Of a stretch of DNA of 64,000 bases, positions 56,601 through 64,000 are shown one piece after another (position 1 is the stretch's first letter; every line of letters begins with the position of its first letter). The notes beneath the pieces are model-generated. The model saw nothing but the letters and a program-made list of their open reading frames with translations, did not search any database and was not told the DNA's origin. The translations under genes were made by a program, and so were the position numbers. Origin of the DNA: Protonemura montana (lineage: Eukaryota > Arthropoda > Insecta > Plecoptera > Nemouridae); assembly GCA_947568835.1 (NCBI GenBank), contig OX387607.1, forward strand, positions 14,027,701-14,091,700. Direction: 5' to 3'.

Positions 56601-59330
56601 GAATCAGCGAGTGCTTGAGGCCGTGCCCGTGCTGGCAAGATATATAGGAGCAAAACGCCTCCGCTACGGCAAATACAACAAGGAATAATATTTCCTCTTG
56701 TCTCCGCTCGATCGCGTATGATATTGGATTTCTCTTATGAGGCGTCGAGAGTCGGGTGAGCTTGCAAGAGAGAGACGTCTTTACGTTGTCCCAACTTCTT
56801 GGTAGTGGTGGATCGACGTCCCAAGGGGATCCAACGCAAGTAAATTAGAGACTCTTGAAAGGTCACTGTCTTATTTGTAAATGACTTAGAAAAAATTCCG
56901 TGCCTATTGCTTTATTTTTTGTCTTACTTTACAAGCCAATAAAGTTTTTTTTTCTTCGAAAAAATGCTCCGTTGTTAGGAATGCGGAGAGGCAAGCAAAT
57001 AATTCTAGAGTGACAACGTAAACTGCCACAGTGGTGTGATTTTTAATAAAGCTTTCTTTGAATATAATATATATCTTTAAAATCCATTCTTAGTAGACTT
57101 AGTGGCCATTAAATCTTGAAATTTGCCTTTAAAATACATACACATACAAGCCAATCAATAATCTACTCGGTGAGAGAAGGTCTCGAAGCCCTCTGTTTCA
57201 TCTAGCTCTAATAGTACAATTGCTTTAGAGGGCTTTGAATTGGTATCTTCTCCCACGGGATGGACAAAAGAAAAATCAGAACCCATTCAGAACAAAATAG
57301 GAAGATTTTATGACTTAAAAGATCAAATATTTATTCATGAGCCGAATAAGTTGACTGGAAAATGTGTTTATTTCCATTGCACCATTTCTTGTGTGTTCAA
57401 TTTCAATGTGTGTTGACCCAGTTCTATTTTTACATCAAAGTCGCCTTGTGCTCCGGCAAAAATCTTCAAATGTTGCTACTTTTATGCGTATCAGAAGTGG
57501 CAACTTCAATTTTATCTTAAAAAAATTATCTTAAAAAAAAAATCTTTCGTCTTTATCACAGGACTATGGCATGGCATTAAACATGCTAAAATCGGTATTT
57601 TAATAATTCCAGTGAACGTGGGATAAGTATACTAGCGAGAAACTTTGTAAAAATACTGTGATCAATGCCCCAAATCAATTTTTGATTAATTAAATTACTC
57701 TGCAAACATTTGGGATGCAGGTGCCTTTCGAGAGCACTGGGTCAAGAGCCAGCCACGCGTGGCGCTCAAAAACCGTACCAAAGGGTGTGGAATCCGGACA
57801 CGTGAGCTCGCCACTGTCGCGCCAGGTGACGCGCTCGCGCTCTGGCGACCGACCCCGGAGTAACTGGCACGGAATCTCATGCTAAGTCTGTTGACGACTT
57901 TTTTACGGTCTTCCATATTTCTTACCGGGTGTAGCTTTGTTTGGCATGAACATTGTTCGCTAGGACAAACGAGGAATAGGGAACGGAATGAATTATTCAT
58001 TCTTTAAGCGAGTCTGAAATTTAGGAATCATTTGAAATTCATTTACGGGGATAGAAAAGTGATCTTATTTATGTGATCTAATCGTAGAAATAGAAAATGG
58101 ATATAAGTGTCACAGTTTTGTGAGTGTTTTGGCGAGAAATGCATAACTGGTACTGTTCATTTTCTTAAGTCTTCAGTTAGATAATTTGTCAAGTTCAAAA
58201 CATTGAAAATTTTCCTCGTTACGCATCCCCCTATTCCCGAAAATATTTTTTTTTTTAATTCACCAACTTCTTTATCATTAAACTTAACGACGTCTTAGAA
58301 ATACTTGAAATCAAAGATACAGAGTATTCGCATTTGCATTAAAAAAAAAGAAGATCTTGGACTCATTAAAACTGTTAATTCTTTAACTGGATAACGCAGT
58401 TTAGCATTTTTTGAAGAAATGAAGCAACTCCATTAAAAACAGCTCAATTTTATTACCGGTTTTCTAAGCACAACGACCAATCTATTTGCGCTAATAAAAT
58501 CAAGCAATTGAGGACTAATGGCCCAAAAGCAATATGCAGTCAAGCATACTCAAAGTTTTTTTGCATTTTGAAAAATCAATCCAAGCAAATTATCTGTAAC
58601 TATCTGTAACTAAAAAAATCTTGCTAAATTAAACACCGTTGGACACCCCTTATTTCTCTGGAGCGCATTGAATCCTCGTCGAGCCCCAAACAATAGACCG
58701 CAAAACAATTCTAATGTCACGAGGGGCTCTAGTTAGGAGAAGTGCGGTGAAAGGTCACAATCCCACTCTCAGATGCCATTCATAAATACGGTGGCATCTT
58801 TTCAAAAATCCTTCTTTTCAAATCGAAACGCATTGTAGTACGACTTGCGAGATATTTGAAAAGACCGCGTAGTTTATCGGGAAGAAATAAAGCTCAAGCC
58901 ATGTTTTTTTTTTTAGCATTGCAAAAGACAAAATTTGATAAAACGCTTTATACAGGCACTCAGAACAGATTAGAATGTATTTGAATAACTTAACCGTCAC
59001 ATTCGTTTCCACAAACTTGTTATGACCAGTATTTCGGCTAAAAAGATAACTGTCAGTTAAATATTCATCTCCAAGACCACAGCCGGTCAAACACATGTAT
59101 TTTATCTCAACCTCCCAATTGTTTGTTAAACTGAATTTAGTAAAACTAACGCTCCAGTTAAAATAATAACTAGAGCTTAAGATGAAAATCAAAGCATACT
59201 ATTGGCTCTGACTATGAGTAACTGACAGTTATATTTATAATTTGACAATGTAAAACTGTCAATAGAAATGAATCGACATTCATTATATGTGCATTTGTGG
59301 ACAAACAACAAATTTTCACTACATGTTAAA
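56601..59330. other. Non-coding stretch with GC-richer patches
   Basis: Patches at 56610-56850 (with CGCCTC and GAGGCG about 70 bp apart and an AGGAA/TTCCT hairpin at 56680-56695) and 57710-57950. No family recognised. Confidence 0.35.
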
Positions 59331-60601
59331 ATAAATCAAAGGTTCCCAACCCCGTTAACAAATATCAAGAAATTCCAGGAAATCAATTCTAATTTTGTCG
59401 GTGCTTGACTGGTTACTAAGATTTCCGTTGGCGAGGTTTTAATAATTTGAGATATTTCAAATGATCTAGTACTTACGACATTAATTATTTTGTTTTTGAG
59501 ATGCGTTGAGGAGGTTCTCGACGTTTCGACGAGGCACGGCTTGTCAACTGTCATAGCCACGTCGAAATGTCGAGATTTTAAACACTTTTTAGAGCAATAC
59601 CGTAAAACACATCTCAACATCATACCGCTGCTCCAAAGTAACCAATTATTTTGTTAATTTTCTATAAGATCCATTGCTTTCAACGTCAGCTTAACACCCT
59701 AAGACCCATCTTCCGTAATCTAATATCTACCGCACTGTAAGGATGTCAGGGATGGCATAACTTTGTCACAAAATGGCGGCATCATCGTCAGATGTCTGAT
59801 ATCATTGATGAAGCTGTCCTCCAGCGGTGTGGTTTGACGCAGAACCTCCACCCGACACGAAAACATCTTGAACGAACACAATGGGCGTTCAAGAGAGCTC
59901 GACGTCGAAACACTTGGAGGTCACGAGCACCTCGAGGACGATGTAACAATAACTCTCGCCACACCTGAGTACTCGTATCTGGAGGCTGTTTGTAACTAGC
60001 CGAATTCACACGAGGTGTTCCCCAAATACAAACCGTTTCGTGGCGCACGCTATTAAGCTGGGGCTGAATTTGCCGTTAGGATTTGCATAAGCTTTTCGCT
60101 TGTGTTTGCTTTTTAAATACACGCAGCCACGTTCCGAATGACCTGCAAAGAGAGACAAACATTTTGCTCTCTGAGGTTTAATTTAACTGCAGGTGCCACA
60201 GTGTTGGTGAAATCAAAAATAAAACAAAAAAGAAAAGTTTCATTTGGGGAAAAATTTCGAATAACGCAAACGCGGTGCTGTTTTGTTGCTTTTATTACAG
60301 AATAAATGCATGTTTTAGCATTTTTAAAACATTCGCGCTGTGTTTTCTGACATAGGGATACAATTTTATTACTAACTTTAATATCATACTTTATAGGCAA
60401 TATGTAAGGACCTTAATGTAATTTCGAATGACGTTGTAGAGGTGGTAAAATACTTACTAGTACAAATAACGAGGCTAGTCGTTATACGTTCTTGCCGCAT
60501 CTAAGCCTCAAATGAGACTGCCTATTGCAAGTCTGTAGTGAATGTTTTTATATTTTTACATTCTGATAAATAATTTTAATTTTATGAAGCTAGAAATTAA
60601 T
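59331..60601. other. Non-coding stretch with self-complementary and GC-richer segments
   Basis: 59505-59590 contains TCGACGTTTCGACGAGGCAC and ACGTCGAAATGTCGAGA, nearly inverted copies. 59790-60050 is GC-rich with open frames but no recognisable protein. Confidence 0.35.
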
Positions 60602-60871
60602 TCTAGCCCGTGAAAGTAGATTCTAGATTAAAAACTGCCTTCCAGAATTGCTCTAGTCTAGCACATGAGGGAAGATATCAGCCCAAGGACTACCCCTTGC
60701 ATTGCCACAGTCTAGCCCGTGAGAAAAAATACCAGCACAAGGACTGTCCCCCTGCATTGCTACAGTCTAGCCCGTGAGAGAAGATACCAGCACAAGGACT
60801 GTCCCTTGCATTGCTACAGTCTAGCCCGTGAGAAAAGACACCAGCCCAAGGACTGCCCCCAGCATTGCTAT
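60602..60871 (+). repeat. 54-55-bp tandem repeat, about five copies
   Basis: TCTAGCCCGTGAGA-type starts at 60602, 60657, 60711, 60766 and 60820, each with CCAGCACAAGGACTGTCCCC and TTGCATTGCTACAG; the first copy is much diverged. Confidence 0.93.
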
Positions 60872-63540
60872 GAAATTTCAGTTAACGCTAAAAAAAACAT
60901 CTTGGCACGACAAACGCTTTAGAGCAAAAAGAAAATGGCGGAAATCCACGAAGATGGTCTGTAGTGTCTTAAAAACTGATAGTTTGTCCGCATGTCACCC
61001 CAAAACGATCGGTTACGCAACTGTTAGGAAATTATGCTCTCTTGCTGAATATGGTAGCTAGTGAAGCATTTACTTGTGAACAAAACTAAAATCTACACGG
61101 CAAAAATGAAAACTCTGTAGGAAATTGGAATGATATTTCACGAGGATACGTATTGCTTCGGAGCTAGGTGCTTCCGGAGCAATGTATACCATGCCATCTA
61201 ATCCGACATGAAACTGCACCGTGCATTCTCGGGTAACTGCAATTTCTTGACGTTGGAATCAAGCTACCAAACTACTCGCTGGCTTATTGGGATTCGAAAG
61301 CCATCCTCGTGAAGATTTACGGCACAATATTTTCTCAAATCCCTAGAAACAACGTCGTACCGCAAACTGCAATCCAAGGATTATGTATGAAAAATGACTT
61401 TTTTCGAGAATGAGAACTTGAAACCGGAAAAATGAATCCAGATTTATATTTTTTAACAAAACAATCTTTATAAGATCGGCCATTTATACTGGCCGAAATA
61501 AATGTATTTTATCAATTAAATACACTCGAGACTTTAAGGACACACATTGGAAATTGGATGCAAAATCCACGTCACTTCTGTATGAAACTAAAACTAGCAC
61601 ATGACCAGACGCTAGGAATACTTCAGCCCACATCTCGACTTGTTGAAAAACCAACTTCTTTTATTTGAAGAAAGGAGGAAGGGTTTGATGCTGTCAATCT
61701 TCAAAATTTCAAAAAGCCACATATAAAGTATAAATATCTAACAGCTATCTTGTTTAAATTGTGGTTATTCTCTGGAATATCCGGTGGTCTCTTCCGTTCA
61801 AGCATTCCGTTGATTGTCTCATGAATCCATCAGAGCACTTCCCGACAAGCCGATAACGTTTGCAAGCCGATCAAGGCAGCTCCTATTACACACTAACGGG
61901 TCACGGGTAATCTATTATTGGCGCCTTTCTCATGAGGAAGCGCTGGCAGGATGAGTGACAAGCTTGCGGTAGAGTTCCACGCTTTGTCATGATGTATACA
62001 CCCTTAGGTACCCAGATCATGGTAATGGATTGAAATAAATTGACAACAACATCAATTTGTAACGGTGACAGAGAACGTGATCTGTGACAAGCTTTTGATA
62101 ATGCGATTATGTGCCTAACCGTAATGAAATTTGCTGGAGGGTGGTTATTTTCCAAAGCGGCGAATGCTGGGGACACCAAAATGTGCTAATTAGTGACCGA
62201 TGAATGCTTAACATATATAAATTGTATCAAGTTGTACAACTTAAAATATCAGTAAAAAAATAGCAGAGAGAAGTGTACTGAAATAAAGGCCGTACCTTAA
62301 AAACACAAGCAAGAATATTTTTTGTTCTAGTATTGATTTCAGGCTCGTGTTTGTGTTCAAAACTTTTGTTTGTTTAGTAGGTAGAGCTTAATTTCGGTCT
62401 CAGATGGAATTTCTGTGGTATCGGCTACCACACACCAAAACATACATGTTTAGTAAAGTTTGTTTTTATGGCAATTAATCTTAGAAACTGCCTTAATAAA
62501 CCTTAAAAACGGTTTTCTGAGCGAAATTGGAAGTTTTCAATAAAATCCCACTTTCTGGCACCATTTGTAATTAAACCCCACTTAAGGCGCCAATTGTAAC
62601 GTAATTTTTTTATTATGTTTTTCAACCACACATCTTTGCCTCATTAGTTTTGTGTGTTAAGGCGCATATAGTTTCTAGTATGTGACAATTATGTGACTAG
62701 TTGGACGAAGAATACAATATACACTTAATCGCCCAGCGTATTTTCCATCATAAAAGAGATTTCTTGGACATAACTGTTCGGGCACAAAAACCCTAGTTTC
62801 TGAACGTAAGTTCTTACAAAGTATTTAAATCAAGATAGTACAGCTTTTTACAACTTTACAACTATACAGCTTTTTGTAAAAACATCAAGAAAGGCAATTA
62901 AAGGAACGTTTTGGCCCAGAACTAAGATAGTAAGTGATATTTGTTGAAGTAATCATACGAACACTTCATAAACGCAACCACCAGGGTTCTATTGTGGCTG
63001 CTGATAATATTAAACCATTGTTACCACGGTGCCTTGTTTCTCCCCTTCTCCCACTCCTCGCCAAGTAGGAACAGACGGTAACTCATTGATTAATTAATTA
63101 ATATATCCTATCACATTAAAGGCAGCAGCAACCGCTCAGCGAGTGGATCATTTCAGATTACCTTGCGCTTGATTAACACGGGCTGGTGCTCATTATGCTT
63201 CAGCTTATTCAATCGAGAAATGCTCTTACTGCAGAGGTAAACAAAACCACGAAAATATTTTGTATTTTCTATCTTGAAACTGGGTTACCCTGCGAAAGTA
63301 TACCAAGCGGCAATGCTGTTCTTTTTAAAGCTTATTTTCAGTAAAGATGTACAAGACAAACACCAATTTTTTTTTTTTGATTGTTTTAGATTTTTAATAA
63401 GGTTTTACGTAATTAATACCAACGTGCCTCTCTCCTTGAGGGATTTCATGAAAGAACGTCAATGATCTGAATCATTATCAAACATCGGGTAGGTAGCAAG
63501 CGTCAAAAGGTTTGAGAGTTGGTTCTAATTATAAAACTGC
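60872..63540. other. Non-coding AT-rich stretch
   Basis: No supported frame or RNA. A short AATTAATTAATTAA run lies at about 63095. Confidence 0.4.
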
Positions 63541-63660
63541 TGATTACAGGTCTGAAGCGCAGGCGCCTTTCTATGTTCGTTACCAGCCGCCAAATCTCTG
63601 TCCCGAGGAATTGCCGGTTCAACTTCGACCGAGTCCCCGTGGATGATGAGCTGTAGCATC
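63541..63660 (+). other. GC-richer island, possible terminal exon (weak)
   Basis: After GATTACAG (63543-63550) a forward frame reads LKRRRLSMFVTSRQISVPRN then CRFNFDRVPVDDEL and TAG. A second forward frame and one on the minus strand are open too, so coding sense is not decided. No family recognised. Confidence 0.25.
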
Positions 63661-64000
63661 GAATAGTGCGTATCACTCCGTTGCGTAACTTGATAATCAA
63701 ATCAAACTGAACTTTGGTTCGGGATAGTCAACCAAACTCACTTCACGCTAGCGCGCGAGAAAACTTTTTTCTCGAGTTTTTTTGACAGATAAAAACCAAC
63801 GAACGTGTCCATTTTGTGTTGCCGAAAGCATAAAATGTGTGAATTTTTAGTTCTTTTGCGAAAATGTTTGCCTTTTTGGTAGTTTTATAACAAAAATAAT
63901 ACAATTTGTGAGTGATTTTCATGTTTGATATGTGAAAAATATTAGATGATAACATTATCTCACTTTTAAAGCACTTCTTTACGCTATCTTTATATAAAAT
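63661..64000. other. Right-edge stretch
   Basis: AT-rich; nothing recognisable. Confidence 0.4.

Noticed and set aside
59790-60050. Tc1-type transposase fragment
   Set aside because: Frames are interrupted and no catalytic DDE/D spacing or helix-turn-helix motif could be read.

Overview
This is animal nuclear DNA: spliced genes with GC-rich exons sit in AT-rich introns and spacers crowded with microsatellites, minisatellites, SINEs and DNA-transposon relics. The dopamine receptor closely matches the arthropod Dop1R1 type, including its C-terminus, so the source is most likely an arthropod or near relative. I cannot fix the lineage further.

Layout. (1) 1-17274, + strand: 17 exons of an SGSM1/2-type protein (RUN, Rab-binding PH-like and TBC RabGAP domains). 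The gene is cut by the left edge inside the RUN domain and runs to its true stop. (2) 19607-24996, + strand: a complete six-exon aquaglyceroporin of 272 aa; two introns carry tandem arrays (26-bp and 114-bp units). (3) 29195-36368, - strand: a complete four-coding-exon D1-like dopamine receptor of 419 aa, convergent with the aquaporin. (4) 36369-64000: about 27.6 kb with no coding gene I can support. It holds a TA-flanked inverted-repeat element, a 5S-headed SINE with tandem heads, minisatellites and several GC-richer islands. Some of it may be 5' UTR/intron of the receptor gene, because a splice acceptor lies one base before its ATG.

All three exon models were checked by joining phases by hand; each keeps one open frame (937 aa partial, 272 aa, 419 aa). 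The genes do not form a pathway: a Rab regulator, a glycerol/water channel and a Gs-type amine receptor are simply neighbours.

The most unusual content is in the repeats: a 994-bp hAT-like element with a perfect 8-bp duplication; an 884-bp TA-flanked element with about 115-bp terminal repeats, whose core recurs at 22 kb where a 26-bp unit has expanded; a 5S-rRNA-headed SINE family, one copy with a perfect 13-bp duplication; a dispersed family carrying a hammerhead-ribozyme-like fold; and a 15-bp-periodic cluster of CAAGGTCA sites in receptor intron 1. No wholly new protein system was found.
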